DNA of 64,000 bases from Lichtheimia corymbifera B2541 (lineage: Eukaryota; Mucoromycota; Mucoromycetes; Mucorales; Lichtheimiaceae), in assembly GCA_000697475.1 (NCBI GenBank), contig JNEU01000649.1, positions 17,948 to 81,947 on the forward strand. The letters are read 5' to 3'. Each line of letters opens with the position of its first letter. Positions within the stretch are counted from its first letter, which is position 1. Position numbers and translations under genes: made by a program. Of the stretch, positions 11,472 through 23,459 are shown one piece after another. Below the pieces are notes generated by a model. That model saw only the letters and a program-made list of their open reading frames with translations. It had not been told where the DNA came from and did not search any database.

Positions 11472-12393
11472 ATGGCCTTGAATCGTCTCACGACTGCCGT
11501 TCCCAAGGTATGCTTGTGTACAATGGTTGCATATACATGGACGACACGATTGACCTTTTCGACTGTTTTATATAGTTGGCTCGTGGCTATGCCGCTGCCG
11601 CTGCTCCCAAGGTAAACAACAACTACCCAACATGCCTACCACCCTGGCAATGACGCTTGCATTCGACTCTTTATGTATTCTAATCCTTTTTCTGCATACA
11701 GCCTCCAGTTACTTTGTTCGGTATTGATGGTCGTTACGCCACTGCTTTGTATACCGCTGCTGCTCGTCAGAACGCGCTCGAAGCCGTTGAACGCGACTTG
11801 TCCCAGCTTCAAACTCTTATCAGCAAGGATAAGGCTGTCCAAAGCTTTTTGGAGAACCCTACTGTTGCTGGCAAGGCCAAGGTCGAAGGTATCTCTGCTT
11901 TGTTGAACAAGGCTGGCAAGGTCAACCCCCTTACCAAGAACCTCTTTGAGGCCCTCAACGAAAACAGCCGTCTTGACCAAACCGCCAAGGTCCTCAGTGC
12001 CTATGCCGAATTGATGAGCGCTCACCGTAACGAGCTTTCCTTGACTGTCACCTCTGCCAAGGTAAAAAGAGAGAGAAAAGGATATGAGATAGATGGAGAT
12101 ATTAATATTGCGTTATAGGAACTTGACAAGGCTACTTTGAACAAGATTGCCGACTCCCTTCAAAAGAGCAAGCTCGCTGAAGGCAAGAAGCTTTTGGTTT
12201 CCAACAAGGTCAAGCCTGATATCCTTGGTGGTATCCTCGTTGAGATTGGTGACAAGAGCATCGATTTGACTGTTTCCGGCAAGGTTGCCAAGCTCAACAA
12301 GCTTGTCACTGGTAAGTAGGATCAAGCAATGTGTAATGTGATGAATTACTAACGGAGACTGATATCTTTTCACCCCTGTCAGATTCCATCTAA
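11472..12393 (+). CDS. ATP5: ATP synthase subunit 5, mitochondrial (OSCP)
   Basis: Five exons, 11472..11507, 11576..11611, 11702..12061, 12119..12311 and 12383..12393, give 211 residues, close to the 212 of yeast Atp5. The first two small exons encode a Ser/Thr/Arg/Ala mitochondrial presequence (MALNRLTTAVPK, LARGYAAAAAPK). The mature part starts PPVTLFGIDGRYATALYTAA, the classical OSCP helix, and ends with GGILVEIGDKSIDLTVSGKV, the conserved C-terminal segment. OSCP sits on top of F1 and joins it to the peripheral stalk of mitochondrial F1Fo ATP synthase. Codon use is strongly biased (AAG, GGT, GCT), as expected for a highly expressed gene. All introns have GT-AG ends. Confidence 0.97.
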
Positions 12394-12853
12394 ATAACGT
12401 CTATCCCGTTTCTTGCTACCGAGATCTTACTATAGAGATTTGTCTATGCAATAACACCTTTACATCGACATACAACTTGGCCTGTTTTCATTTGGAAGGC
12501 ATGATTTTAAGATTGAGTGGGGGTTATGATGTCATTTTATTACCATGATAATCATTGTCAATAATCGTTATCATTATGCTGACAACATTTGCATTCATGA
12601 ATGTGTTGGGGGTAATTGTTCATGATATGAAGACTTGAGAAGGATTAGATGCTAGAACCTTATTTATTGATAGAGTGAAATGATGATGATGATATGCGAT
12701 TCATGTTCATGATTGATAGATAGGATGGGATAGGATAGGAGACGACAAGTGCTAAAAGCTACTGCTATCATACTACTGCTGTTTTTGTAATTCAGCGCGC
12801 GCCCATTTTATGTAATCGACCCATTCCTTCCTTATTCCCGTTTTATTCAGGAC
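12394..12853. other. Intergenic region; no gene seen
   Basis: About 460 bp between the OSCP stop and the next gene. It is A/T-rich with ATTATCA-type direct and inverted short repeats near 12540-12580 and a GATGATGATGAT run near 12680. A GCGCGCGC run lies near 12795, upstream of the next start. Confidence 0.5.
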
Positions 12854-14089
12854 ATGTCTGCATCGGCTGGCCCGAATGCGTCACCCGTTGCCGAACCAAC
12901 ACGCGAAGAATGCTATTCTACAGTAGCAGCGCCACCGCCTTTAGCACAACGATGGCCTGAATATCCTACAGCACAACCCATGCGAACAGATGCGCCACCC
13001 ACATCGCCGACACATAGCTACCCATCCAGCAATAGCAATAGCGCCATCACGCTCGAACTCGCTGTTCAGTATGATCATCCTACAGTGACAAGTGATTCAA
13101 CCCATGCACAAGACCGAGGAAAAGGCCTATGTACGATATGTCGGTCCACCACTCAGGACGACCTTGTGTTTTATCGACCGCAAATGCAAGTACACAAAGT
13201 GCTCTCGATGAATCAAATATCAGCAGCAGCAGCAGGAGACCAAGGTGCTGGTGGTGCTGGTGGTGGATCAAATGACTCGATCCCGAGAGCCTATCTTCCT
13301 TATGTGACATTATACGGACCTCAGAAGCAAGCATTATGGTCATTGACAGGCAAACAGTGGAATGCACTCGAGTTTACATCACCAAAGGATCAGTATGTTG
13401 TCAAGTTACTCAAGGAGAAACTTGCATTTGTATGGATCAACAATGTCAGCTATCAATGGCGGTTTATGCCAGCAACCGACCCCAACACCAACACGACGAC
13501 TTATGATTTACGTTGCTATGAAGGTCGCCAGGTGATTGCCGAATTTATATCCAACCGTTACATCCAATGGTCCCATACAGCACAACAACCCCAACAACAA
13601 GCCGCCAATCCATTTCGCCAAAATGAGAGTTTATTTTCGTCCTTTCTCTTATTATCAGGACTTTTGATTCTTGATTTGGCAGGATGTCCTCCTCGGTCTA
13701 CACCAGATCCCGAAGCCCTTTTATTATGGATGGCACCCGATACTATAGAGCAAGACGATGAGGATGATACTGCAAGTATGGCATCGTCATTATATTATGC
13801 CGAGCAAGGATTAGTGGATAACGATCATGCGCCCACTGGACGATGGTATGGTGGTGGTGTCGGATCTGTCAAGAGTATCGAGCTTGATCCAGGATTATTA
13901 CATTGCTGGTGGGGTTATGGATTCTGGTGGACGTGGTGTCCTTGCTGCATGCCCGGTGGATGGTTTGATCGTTTTCGGTGGAGTTTACGACGGCGTAAAG
14001 AGATCAACAATCATACCAACAGCAATACTTCTCGTTCAAGGCAACGAAGGCAACGTGGATGGCAACAACATCACCCAGATCAATATTAA
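12854..14089 (+). CDS. Uncharacterised protein, Pro/Ser-rich N-terminus and Tyr/Trp-rich core
   Basis: A single uninterrupted frame of 411 residues starts at the first ATG after a pyrimidine-rich leader. Residues 1-90 are Pro/Ser/Thr-rich and probably disordered. Residues 150-260 form a beta-rich core with LYGPQKQALWSLTGKQW and WINNVSYQWRF followed by YDLRCYEGRQVIAEFISNRY. This resembles the tubby-C-terminal/scramblase-like barrels often seen in fungal orphans, but I cannot assign it with certainty. A hydrophobic segment (FLLLSGLLILDLAG) follows, then an acidic stretch and a Trp/Cys/Gly-rich region (WWGYGFWWTWCPCCMPGGW) before a basic tail. The hydrophobic and Trp/Cys clusters suggest membrane association. 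Function unknown. Confidence 0.75.
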   Translation: MSASAGPNASPVAEPTREECYSTVAAPPPLAQRWPEYPTAQPMRTDAPPTSPTHSYPSSNSNSAITLELAVQYDHPTVTSDSTHAQDRGKGLCTICRSTTQDDLVFYRPQMQVHKVLSMNQISAAAAGDQGAGGAGGGSNDSIPRAYLPYVTLYGPQKQALWSLTGKQWNALEFTSPKDQYVVKLLKEKLAFVWINNVSYQWRFMPATDPNTNTTTYDLRCYEGRQVIAEFISNRYIQWSHTAQQPQQQAANPFRQNESLFSSFLLLSGLLILDLAGCPPRSTPDPEALLLWMAPDTIEQDDEDDTASMASSLYYAEQGLVDNDHAPTGRWYGGGVGSVKSIELDPGLLHCWWGYGFWWTWCPCCMPGGWFDRFRWSLRRRKEINNHTNSNTSRSRQRRQRGWQQHHPDQY

Positions 14090-14294
14090 CTATTCCCCCC
14101 CTTTACCCAGTTCTCCTCCTCCCTCTTGATGCATCGTGTAAACTTGATCCCCCACCTCCTCCTACCCTTTACATCTATTTTCTTTGTCTCCGTTTTTGGT
14201 GTATATATCTTATCACATATAAAGAAATCCACAAGCTGTACGATAATCTCGTTTTTAATGTTTCGATAAAGAACACACACACGCAAAACACATT

Positions 14295-14745
14295 CTAGTG
14301 CTGACGACGGGACTCGGCAATAACACCTTGAAGCTCATCGATTTTCTTCTTTGCACGGACAAAGGTACCAAGCTAATAGATAGCATGTGAGTGCTTGGTC
14401 TTTTTTATATCATGCATATGCTGCTCAAGGCTACTTACTCTTCTCTTGGTAAGCTTCTTGGCACGCTTATCACGGGAGTTCTTGATCAATTCCATAACGC
14501 GACGTTCATAGGGAGCGAAACCAGCAACTTCACGCACAATGCTACGGACAAATTGGGTGCGCTTGCCGATAGCCTATAGCATCATGTTGGCGATTAGAAT
14601 ATGATATCTATATCCATCCATCCATCCATCCATCCATCCATCTACATACACGACGCTGGGAAGGCTTCTGCTTAAGCTCACGACGAGTGGTGATGTGGCC
14701 TTTGTTGATGCCAACAGCAATGCCAGACTTCTGCTGAGGTGCCAT
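14295..14745 (-). CDS. RPL36: 60S ribosomal protein eL36
   Basis: Three exons, 14745..14650, 14573..14439 and 14372..14295, give 102 residues, the usual size of eL36 (about 100-105). The start [20 protein letters not shown] matches the conserved GLNKGH segment. The middle contains [17 protein letters not shown], the family hallmark, and the end reads [16 protein letters not shown]. The first intron contains a CCAT microsatellite. Frame decides the first donor: CGTCGT|GTATGT, not one base pair earlier. The protein binds 28S rRNA in the large ribosomal subunit. Codon bias is that of a highly expressed gene. It is divergent to the methionine synthase reductase gene, 850 bp away. Confidence 0.97.
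14613..14641 (+). repeat. CCAT microsatellite inside an eL36 intron
   Basis: About seven tandem CCAT units lie within the first intron (minus strand) of the eL36 gene. They do not touch the splice sites. Confidence 0.95.
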
Positions 14746-15597
14746 TTCGAAAGAGAGGAGGTGCTTCAACTGGCATGGATCGGTATTTTGTGTTCCCGTT
14801 GTACCGATTTGGAAATCTCCACCAACACAACACAACACCCCCCACACACACATCCAATGTTGAATGGGCTATCATCAACGAGTACCGCCATCTTGTATAT
14901 GAGAAAGGGGAGCCATTACGCACTATTTTATCTTTTACATGCTATTTTGTTCTTTAGTGTCTCACGCCTCAGCTTCACCCTATGATACGTGTGTAATCCT
15001 TCATTATTTTAGCTACCTATCTCCATATCGAGATACCACTTAATACCGCCGTGAATAAAAAGGTTTCTAAAAGTTATAACTGAAGGAGATGAAAAATGAA
15101 TTGGATGCGTGCTGATGCCCTCCACCATCATTATAGTGTTAGGAAATCCACGTATGCAATAATGGCTTCAATATGCACGCCTGAACAACGGGTAATGATC
15201 CGCTATGCAATTGAGATTGTATGACAAAAAGGCTTTTATAAGGATGTTCTGCGAGAGTACGAACAAAAAAAAGAACAATGGGTCTCTGAGATGATGATAA
15301 GATGAATCATCCTTCAGGAACGACCAAAGATGGATATCTTATTTAATGCTGAGATCACTGACATTCAAATCAATGAAATGACACATCGACCCTCACATAC
15401 AAACGATGATTGATAAGAGTTAAATGAACATGTAGGTGGAGCCAAGTTACACTTGCTGATGAGCCAAATTCAAATGCAAATGATTGGATATCTTAAGATC
15501 CGATAGACACAGCCTGTTGTCAATTAGATCTCCTCTGCGCATATCCCAATCTTGAAACAACGTTTCTCTTTTCAACCTTTATTCTTTTTTCTTCTCA
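14746..15597. other. Divergent intergenic region between eL36 and methionine synthase reductase
   Basis: About 850 bp serving both promoters. It carries a pyrimidine-rich stretch with CCCCCCACACACA near 14835 close to the eL36 start, as in many ribosomal-protein promoters, and a CTTTTTTCTTCTC tract just before 15598. No additional gene is supported. Confidence 0.5.
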
Positions 15598-18023
15598 ATG
15601 AGCGAATTGGCATCGTCGTTTACGATCCTTTGGGCCTCCCAGACAGGAAATGCAGAGTGGATTGCCAAGAACATTTTCTCTGAAGCAAAACAACGAGGTT
15701 ACAGTGGTGAATGCTATGCCATGGAAGAATGGGAAAAGGTAGATCTCTCTCTCTCTCTTTCGTTATCACTTCCCCGTGCCTTGCTAATCAATGTATATGA
15801 ATGATAGGCACAACTAGATAAGGTCCGTGTTCTCATATCAGTGGTATCCAACACTGGCGACGGTGATCCACCAGACCATTCGCTCAAGTTTTGGCGGTAC
15901 CTGCGTCGTCTCAAGCAGCCTGACTACTTTAAGGATTGCAAGATTGCCATTCTCGGTTTGGGTGATACCAACTATACCAACTTTAATAATACGGCAAGAA
16001 AACTCGAGAAGCGACTCAAGGATATGGGAGCAACTGTATTCCATGAAAAGGGTCTTGCAGATGATGCTGAAGGGTAAGCAAAGAAAAGGGAAGGGAGGTC
16101 AAAATGACTCATATTTGGGTATAGGCTCGAGAGTGTCGTGGATCCATGGATTGAGAAGCTTTGGGAAGTTTTACCGACTGTCTTGGAAAAGAAAGGGGAT
16201 GTCAAGGAGGATGATAAGGCGACGACCAAGGACAACAATGTGGAAACGGTGACAGAAAAGATGAGCAAAGTGGACATCAATCCTTATTCTGGCGATGCAC
16301 GTTCTTCAGAGATTGCCCCATCAGTTGACAAGTATCTTGATCTTCCCAATTCCCTGGTGAAAAAGCCAACTTTGCATTTGGGTCATGTTCTTCAGCTTGA
16401 TTGGTCTGGCTTGCAACCTGGTGTTCAATTATCAGGCTTCCCTCGTCTTCCCGCATCTGGTGCAAAGCTCACTCGTTTGGAAGGAAAGCAAAGATCAAAG
16501 GACACCTTGCCATCCATTGATTGTGTCGTGACACCAACACCCGTTACCCATGCTTCAGTCACTCGCGTTCGTTGTTTAACTACACATGATGCACTCAAGC
16601 GTACATTGCACCTTGTTCTTGACGTGGGTGATCAACTTGAATTCGAACCTGGCGATGCTTTTGGTGTGATTGCTCCCAATGATGAGTCCCTTGTTGAAGA
16701 ATTGCTCAATGTCCTTGCACCATCCACGACTGAAGCTTATGAAGCCCTTTATGCTGTGGAGGGTGACAGTAAGTTGTCACACACACATGTCAAAATTATC
16801 CATGCACAAGCTGATTTTCTTTTTTGGTTACACAGGTCTTCCCACACATTTATCCAAGGCAACATCGGTCACATTATCCGATCTCTTCCGTTACGCTGTC
16901 GATATCACCACACCTCCTCGTAAAGCCTTGTTGCGTCTGCTCGCTGATTACACATCCGATCCACAAGAAAAGAGCAAATTGATGTACCTTTGCAGTAAAC
17001 AAGGTAAGTCATCACTTTTCATATATGCCATTGGATGATGATGATGTCTAATTCATTGTATTAGGTGCTTCTCAATTCAGCTCCCTTAGAGAGCAAGTCC
17101 CCACCTTGTTGGATATCTTAAAGACGTTCCCTAGCTGCAAGCCTTCCATAGAACGACTCTTGGATGCTCTTCCTGCACACATGCCACGCTATTATTCAGT
17201 TGCCAATTCGCCTCTCAAGTATCCTGGTCAAGTTCATTTCGCATTCAATGTCATCGACTATACCACGACCTACAATGTACCACGCAAAGGTGTAGCCACA
17301 CCATGGCTCGATCGTTTGACTGGCTATGTTGCAGCACGTACCCATGACAAGCCTGATCCTGTATCCATTGATATCCCCCCTGGTACGCTTACTGTGCCGA
17401 TCTTTAAAAAGCACAACTCGAATGGATTTGTGTTGCCAGTGGATACCAAACGACCTCTTGTGCTCATTGGACCTGGTACCGGCATTGCACCCTTTGTTGG
17501 TTTCCTCGAACATCGACAAAAGCAACGTGACATTCGCAAATCCATGGGTGGTGTGGGTGTTCATCCATCACGTGATATCCAAAATGAATTCGGTGACATT
17601 TGGGTTTATTATGGTTTCCGAGAACAAGCCAAGGATTATCTTTTCGAGCAAGAGTTGAAGACTTTGCAAAAGGATGGTACCATTACTGAATTACGCTTGG
17701 CAGCCAGTCGTGAGCAAGCATCAGGCAAGGTGTATGTTCAAGACTTGTTACGCCAGGATGCCGCTCGTCTTTACGATTTGATCCTCAACCAAGATGCTGC
17801 CATTTATGTCTGTGGTGATGCCAAGGGTATGGCCAAGGGTGTCAATGATGCATTGGCAGAGATGTTGGTTCAACATCATCAATTGGATATCGTTGAAGCC
17901 AACAAGTTGCTCGTGGAATGGATGCAAAGTCGCAAATACCTTCGTGATTTGGTAAGTTGAATCTCTCGTTTTTCTCATTTTTGGATGGTTGTACTCATGT
18001 TGTTTATATTGTAGTGGGCATAG
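15598..18023 (+). CDS. MTRR: Methionine synthase reductase (diflavin reductase)
   Basis: Six exons, 15598..15738, 15808..16073, 16125..16768, 16836..17003, 17065..17951 and 18015..18023, give 704 residues; human MTRR has 698. Residues 1-165 are a flavodoxin-like FMN domain: WASQTGNAE, then VSNTGDGDPPDHS and LGLGDTNYTNFNN. The GDPPD form and the WIEKLWEVL end match MTRR better than NDOR1 or P450 reductase. A variable hinge follows, then the FAD domain with RYYSVANSPL (about residue 447) and the NADPH-binding GPGTGIAPFVGF (about 541). The last exon adds the C-terminal Trp (YLRDLWA). The enzyme reductively reactivates cobalamin-dependent methionine synthase, so its presence implies B12-dependent methionine synthesis; that partner is not in this window. 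Confidence 0.88.
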
Positions 18024-18128
18024 AAAAGAGACTTAGTGTATCTGCATATTTGTAAAATAATTATAAATGATTTTATCAAAAAGACACGGATATCCAAGGG
18101 ATAGAGCCGATGGCATTTATTAAGATGG

Positions 18129-19480
18129 TTAAGCATCCACGTAGAAGGGATGGGAGAAAAAGTGGCATTCGTCGTTGTCCTCGGTAGCACCAGTGACCCT
18201 AAAGGCATATATATATAAGTACGCGCGTATCGTGATCATGGGGGCGATGAATACATACTTGTAAAAGTAGGCAGAGTTGCTTTCGGGGTTAACGACCTTC
18301 TCCTTAAAGTTGAACGAGTGACGAAGGGAAGCCTTATCAGACCAAGAATCCTTGACCTTGACAGGCTCACGGCTATCCAAATCGACCTTGAAAAGTTCCA
18401 AGCCGGTGATAGTTTCCACTTGAGAAGCACCATCACGATCTATTGTAATAATCGAGTATCAGTCGATCGATCCTTGTCCACCTATTCCCCACGAAATACT
18501 TGCCGACTTGAACAGCAAACTTCTTGGAAGCAGAGACGTGTTCACCGAGAGCAGGCTTGGAAATATCAATACCAAAGCAACCGTTGTCAATGTTGGAATC
18601 CATGTTGGCGATAGCTTCGTCTTCAGCGGCATTCGAATGAGAAGAAGACTTGACCTTGAACACCTTGGACATCAAAGTGCAGTCAGGACCTGATAAATTA
18701 AATAGATTGAGTACATGTGATCCTTCTTGTTCTCCATGATAGATAGAATACTTACCGGCCTTGTTGTGAACCCAAACGCTGTGTAGTTGCACAATAGGTG
18801 AGTACATTTATATATCATGCAGCGTTATACCCGCTTACCGGAATTCGAATTGCGAGGGGAATTTAACCTTGGGAGCCTTGGTCAAGTCAACACTAATTGT
18901 GTGTGTGCAGCCATCGAGTCAGTACAATGAAAAGAGATTGGAGATATTTATACTCACGTCAAAGTAGCCACCTTGTTGAGCGAGTACGAACCCTTCCAGG
19001 GAGTACCAAGATAAGTAGCCTTGCCCTTGGAATCAATGCTATAGATCTATATATAATCCAGGTACAACAGCACAATTAAGATACATATCCAATACGAGAA
19101 CATCATCAATAAAAAACATACATCAATGCCGTTGATCACTTTGGCTTGTGCATCGGGTTGACGAGCTAGACAAATGGATGTGTAAGTAAGATGGAGAAGA
19201 GAGAAGCTGCTGCAGGGTGGGTTGAATGTTGAGCACTTACTGACAGTGACTTTGACTTTCTTTGGGTTGCTGAAGACTTGGTTCTTGCTTGGTTTGGTGA
19301 CCTTGATACCTGTCAAAGAGGACGACAATAAATACACTTGTTGTCGATGAACGCAAGCAATGAGGATAGATTACCGCCACAGAACTTTTTCATAGCTTGG
19401 TCAATCTCGTCTTGCAAATCGGCCTGGGCCAACATGGCGAACAATGCGACCAACAAAAAAGCGAGTACAGACAACTTCAT
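18129..19480 (-). CDS. Small secreted protein with two related Ig-like repeats
   Basis: Nine exons (19480..19375, 19309..19241, 19165..19122, 19046..18958, 18892..18839, 18778..18756, 18689..18504, 18439..18259, 18198..18129) give 273 residues, all in phase. The N-terminus MKLSVLAFLLVALFAMLAQA is a clear signal peptide. The mature chain shows two similar modules starting GIKVTKPSKNQVF and GIDISKPALGEHVSASKK, each with an exposed aromatic-rich beta segment, and a few cysteines. This repeat pattern resembles Kre9/Knh-like or other small fungal surface proteins, but I cannot name it. One intron (18503..18440) has a GC donor (G|GCAAGT). Codon bias suggests high expression. Secretion and a cell-surface role are inferred. 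Confidence 0.85.
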
Positions 19481-20749
19481 GCTGGTGATAGAAAAGGAGA
19501 GGGAAGGGAAGAGGGATGTGTATGGGATATAATTCGAGCGAGAAAAAGAAAAAGAAAGAGAGAAAGCTGTGGATAACAAGGTCTCTTTTCTTTCTCTTAC
19601 GAGAGCACGAGTTGGCGCGCCCGGCTTGTCACTAAAAATACAAATCGTGTCACCATTGCCAATTTGCAATCAAATTGGATATCCGAGCAGTTGTGGATGA
19701 CATGGATCGTAGTTCTCTATACAAAATGATAAACATGCATTGACCAATATCATGCAAATGGCGTGTGTACCATGAATCCATAGCTGGTCTCTTGTTTAAA
19801 TGCTGTCAATTGCATTTTAGTGCTTAAAGTCTTCAACAACGTTTGTTCAATAACGGTAAAGTCCCGTGTAACATTATCTATCATCCGCTTTCAAGTCAGC
19901 ATTGTTGCCTCCCAATCATTCCATTTTCCTTGTTTCGGTATCTATTGTAATAGCACTGTCATTTCAGCTTTGCATGAAGCATTTACTTGATCCTATGATA
20001 CGTCCGTGCTAATTATAATGCTTACGACGCAACAGAAGTTCACTGGGACAAATGCTTTTGGATGCTATGTAGATCACGTGACGTGCGCACTTGTATGTAA
20101 TCTACCCGGTGGGCTATCCTTCCAATGTAACGCATCATGTTTACAACTGCAAGAATAAGTATCCAAGCAGTTTTATCAATCCCTGTGGGCAGAGGTGATG
20201 AAGAATATTCACCCTTATGCACCATGTTTATCACTGAATGGTCCCAGCACCATCACACGCATCTTTTTTCTAAAACAAGCATTCACACGAACATCTCCCT
20301 TTATTGATAAATCTTCTTGTATCGTATTCATGTTTTATTTCAAACCTGATCGCATCATGTTGCCATCAATGCTAAATAGGTTTTATTGCATCATAATTGC
20401 TGCTTACAAGTACGCAAACATACGCGATACTTCCCATCCACGAGGCTCTTTTGCGGTGGGAATGTGTTCCTGAGCATAAAAAGTGATAGATGGCTGGACA
20501 AGAGCATAATGACAAATTGATGTCATTGTTTGGTGATTGATAAATATTGCCACCCGTATGGACAATCAGCGCCCCATCACTTGGGCTTTATGATAGGTAG
20601 ACAGTCTCGCTGAAGTTTATTCACCCAACCGTTATCTCTACTATACTACTTGTCATCGTCCTCATGTTAGTGCCAGTTGTTCATTCGTATCATTCATGCA
20701 GCTGGTTATCATTGATGGGCATCTTAATAAGAGGTGTGGAGCACGATAA
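19481..20749. other. Intergenic region; no gene seen
   Basis: About 1.27 kb. A purine-rich leader (19490-19570) and TTGGCGCGCC (19612-19621) lie just upstream of the secreted-protein gene. The rest is A/T-rich with no supported frame. Confidence 0.5.
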
Positions 20750-20754
20750 GCGAC

Positions 20755-20900
20755 CGATGTAAATTATCGAAAGCCAAGTCGCAGGATCAACCCCTGGTTA
20801 TTCTAGCGTTTACCACAGCCCAAGTGTCCTCAATTATGTGTGCAAGCAAACACTTTATGTCAGGTGATGCTAGGATAGAGTGGTAGGAAATTCGATGACT
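20755..20900. repeat. Direct repeat downstream of an F-box gene (left copy)
   Basis: The segment matches 23178..23350 in the same orientation. Both contain GGTTATTCTAGCGTTTACCA, then GCAAGCAAACACTT and AGAGTGGT. The right copy has an extra stretch of roughly 35-40 bp in the middle. The pair brackets the F-box gene at 21157..22898. Confidence 0.85.
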
Positions 20901-21156
20901 ACACACATACACGCATACTGGTGTTGGAAACCGTCATCATTTGAAGAGAGCGCAATGCTACGTAGTCAACATGGTGAAAGAAGCTGTGTCGTAATTAACT
21001 CCTTCCAATCATAAGAATCTTATCATCGATCATATTCACAGGGATAATGATATGAGAACTTTTATGCAAGCGCTTTATATACGAGGGGTAGAGTAAATGG
21101 AGATAGAAGCAATATACAATCATTAAATGTGGGTGTCTGCAAGGGGATCGTGTAGC

Positions 21157-22898
21157 TTAATAATTGCTGATGATGCATTCGACTGCATAGGTCTGGGATA
21201 GTGATTCTATATAAGCTTTGGTGCCGTCCGATAAGTCACAATAGACAAAGTAGAGCCTTTTCAAATTGTTGCCCATGGTGAGAATCAATGACTCAGCTTC
21301 AACCTCGGTGATGGTAATATCCTCGTTATATAGGAAAGCAAGCGATGCCAACCGATTCAAGGTAGCAAGAGCGTGAATCACTTCGACAGAAAGTGTGGAA
21401 AAGCAACCCAACCCGAGGTATGTAAGTCGAGGAAGACTGGTTCGAAGTTGATTGATAAATGCGAGTGTATCCCACTCTTGAAGAGTATTGCAACATTCCA
21501 CAGTGAGTCGTTCCAGCGTGCGAATGGTCAACGCAGTATAAATGATTTCAATTGTATTGGGATAGTTGTGGTGTCCACCACGAAAGGAAAGTTGTAGCTC
21601 TTTGAGTGTCTCGGTGTGATTGCAACGATCATGAAGTGCTTGTAATAATTTCAATTGGCTTGCTGTTACTGCATCCTTGGTAAACTCGATGTCGATACGC
21701 CGAAGTGATGGTAGCTTATATTGCAAGGTATGAATCATTGGTCCTCCAAAAGCATGACATATATAAAGTAGTTCCAGATGCTCCAGTGCCTGACATGTAT
21801 TGAGCCAAAAGCTATATCCGTCTTCGTATTGTAGAGAACCAATGTGTCGACGATATAATGGTATAACAAGGCGTTTAAGTGTTGTATTATTGGATAGAAG
21901 GCGCGTATTAAATGTTTCCCAATTTGGTGCAAAGCTGGAAGAAGGGCGTTCATCGCCAAGGCAAACGGACTCCAAAGTCGATTGGTGTTTGAGTACCATG
22001 TCACATCCAGCTTGATTGCAATCGGTTACACGATTCCAGTAGCAACGCAAACCGGGAGAACCTCGATGATCATAAGATGCTGCCAATTGAAGGTAATCTT
22101 TGGGATGGATCTCCTCTTCATCTGTTGTAAGATAGTGCAGGGATAGGTGGATATGGATGATCTTTGGGCACAATGTAAGGATATCTGACATGAACGTATC
22201 GTCCTTATAACATGTAGCCAGTTCCAGGTATTCAAGGTTGGGTGCAAAAGACAACAACTCCTTGATGTCGGATGGATGGATGTCTGCTGGATTATCGATC
22301 ACAAGCGAAACGAGGGTGCTGAGGTTTCTGCATTCAAGTAGCTGTCTTTTTACATGGAAATGACTTCCTTCATCGCCACAAGAAAATGCAAAATGGCTGA
22401 CATTGTGCTTTGTTGCCAATAGGATATAATCGACAAGATTCATTGCGGGAGCATGGATATTGACGAGAGCGAGTGTATCGAGACGCCACTTTTCAATGCA
22501 AGACTTCAACTTTGCCTGCATAACTTCCAGGCGAATAATGTTGACACTGCGTAATTCTGTGGATATTGGATCATTAGTTTCATGTTCTCTAGAAGTATAC
22601 CCATCAACCTACCAAGCTTTTGCAATAGAGAGCATGACTGGAGTCGATCCATGACCTTGATCATAGTTGTCATTGGCTCAAACTTGAGTCTGGCTGTTTT
22701 CACGAGGTGGCCAACGAGGTCGATAGAAGCAAGCACGCGTAAAGAACTATCGTCGACTGTAATATCTTGAAAGGGTTGTGATGCAGCCTCTGGTATGATG
22801 TGTCGCCAATGACGCGAGACTTGAAAGCATTCATTGCAGTCCATCGGTGTCAATTCAGAAACAATGCAGGCAACGATCTCCGGTGGAAGGTGATTCAT
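21157..22898 (-). CDS. F-box protein with divergent leucine-rich repeats
   Basis: Two exons, 22898..22613 and 22556..21157, with a 56-bp intron, give 561 residues. The start MNHLPPEIVACIVSELTPMD followed by CFQVSRHWRHIIPEAA is a typical N-terminal F-box. The remaining 470 residues are irregular leucine-rich repeats (LEYLELATCYKDDTFMSDIL, LTYLGLGCFSTLSVEVI). It should act as a substrate receptor of an SCF ubiquitin ligase. Such F-box/LRR genes form large, fast-evolving families in Mucoromycota. It is not closely similar to the F-box gene at 1994..3845. Direct repeats lie on both sides of the gene. Confidence 0.85.
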
Positions 22899-23177
22899 AG
22901 TGGTCCTTGAAAGAAAGAGTTGACAGAAGAAGAGGGGACCAATAGATGCTGTGACTCAAAATCGAAGGTGAACTGCATGATGAGAGATCGCAAATGTTGT
23001 CAGTGTCACGTGTCCCGGCAAATGAGAATGCATGCTCCTCCCCACCATACCTTCACTTGCTTCCTAACATTTTCTTATACAATGGCTGCGAGAAAAATTG
23101 TCATAACAAGGATAGCTATATACCAAGAATAAACCAGCTATTCGCTGCATGGTGAACCCTGTGTCTTAATGTTGATA

Positions 23178-23350
23178 GTAAATGATTGAAATCCAAGTTG
23201 CAGGATCAGCCCCAGGTTATTCTAGCGTTTACCACAGTCGGATTGTATACGTCTTTTGCGGCAATGACAAGAAGAAGTGGTCCCCAATCATGTATGCAAG
23301 CAAACACTTGTTGTCAAGTGAAGCTAGTAGGATAATAGAGTGGTGGTAAA
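23178..23350. repeat. Direct repeat upstream of an F-box gene (right copy)
   Basis: Partner of the repeat at 20755..20900. It shares the GGTTATTCTAGCGTTTACCA core and the GCAAGCAAACACTT block, with an insertion between them. Confidence 0.85.
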
Positions 23351-23459
23351 AAGTGTGTGTGGGCTGCAGTGAGAGAATGTAGTGATGGGGTTTCCCAGTC
23401 CAATGTTCCTGAATTCAATCATCATCATACCATTTGAGATGCAATCTGACAAGGACGAG

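Noticed and set aside
15598..18023. NDOR1/Tah18 or cytochrome P450 reductase
   Set aside because: The GDPPD loop, the length of the hinge and the overall match to MTRR fit better. P450 reductase would also have an N-terminal membrane anchor, which is missing.
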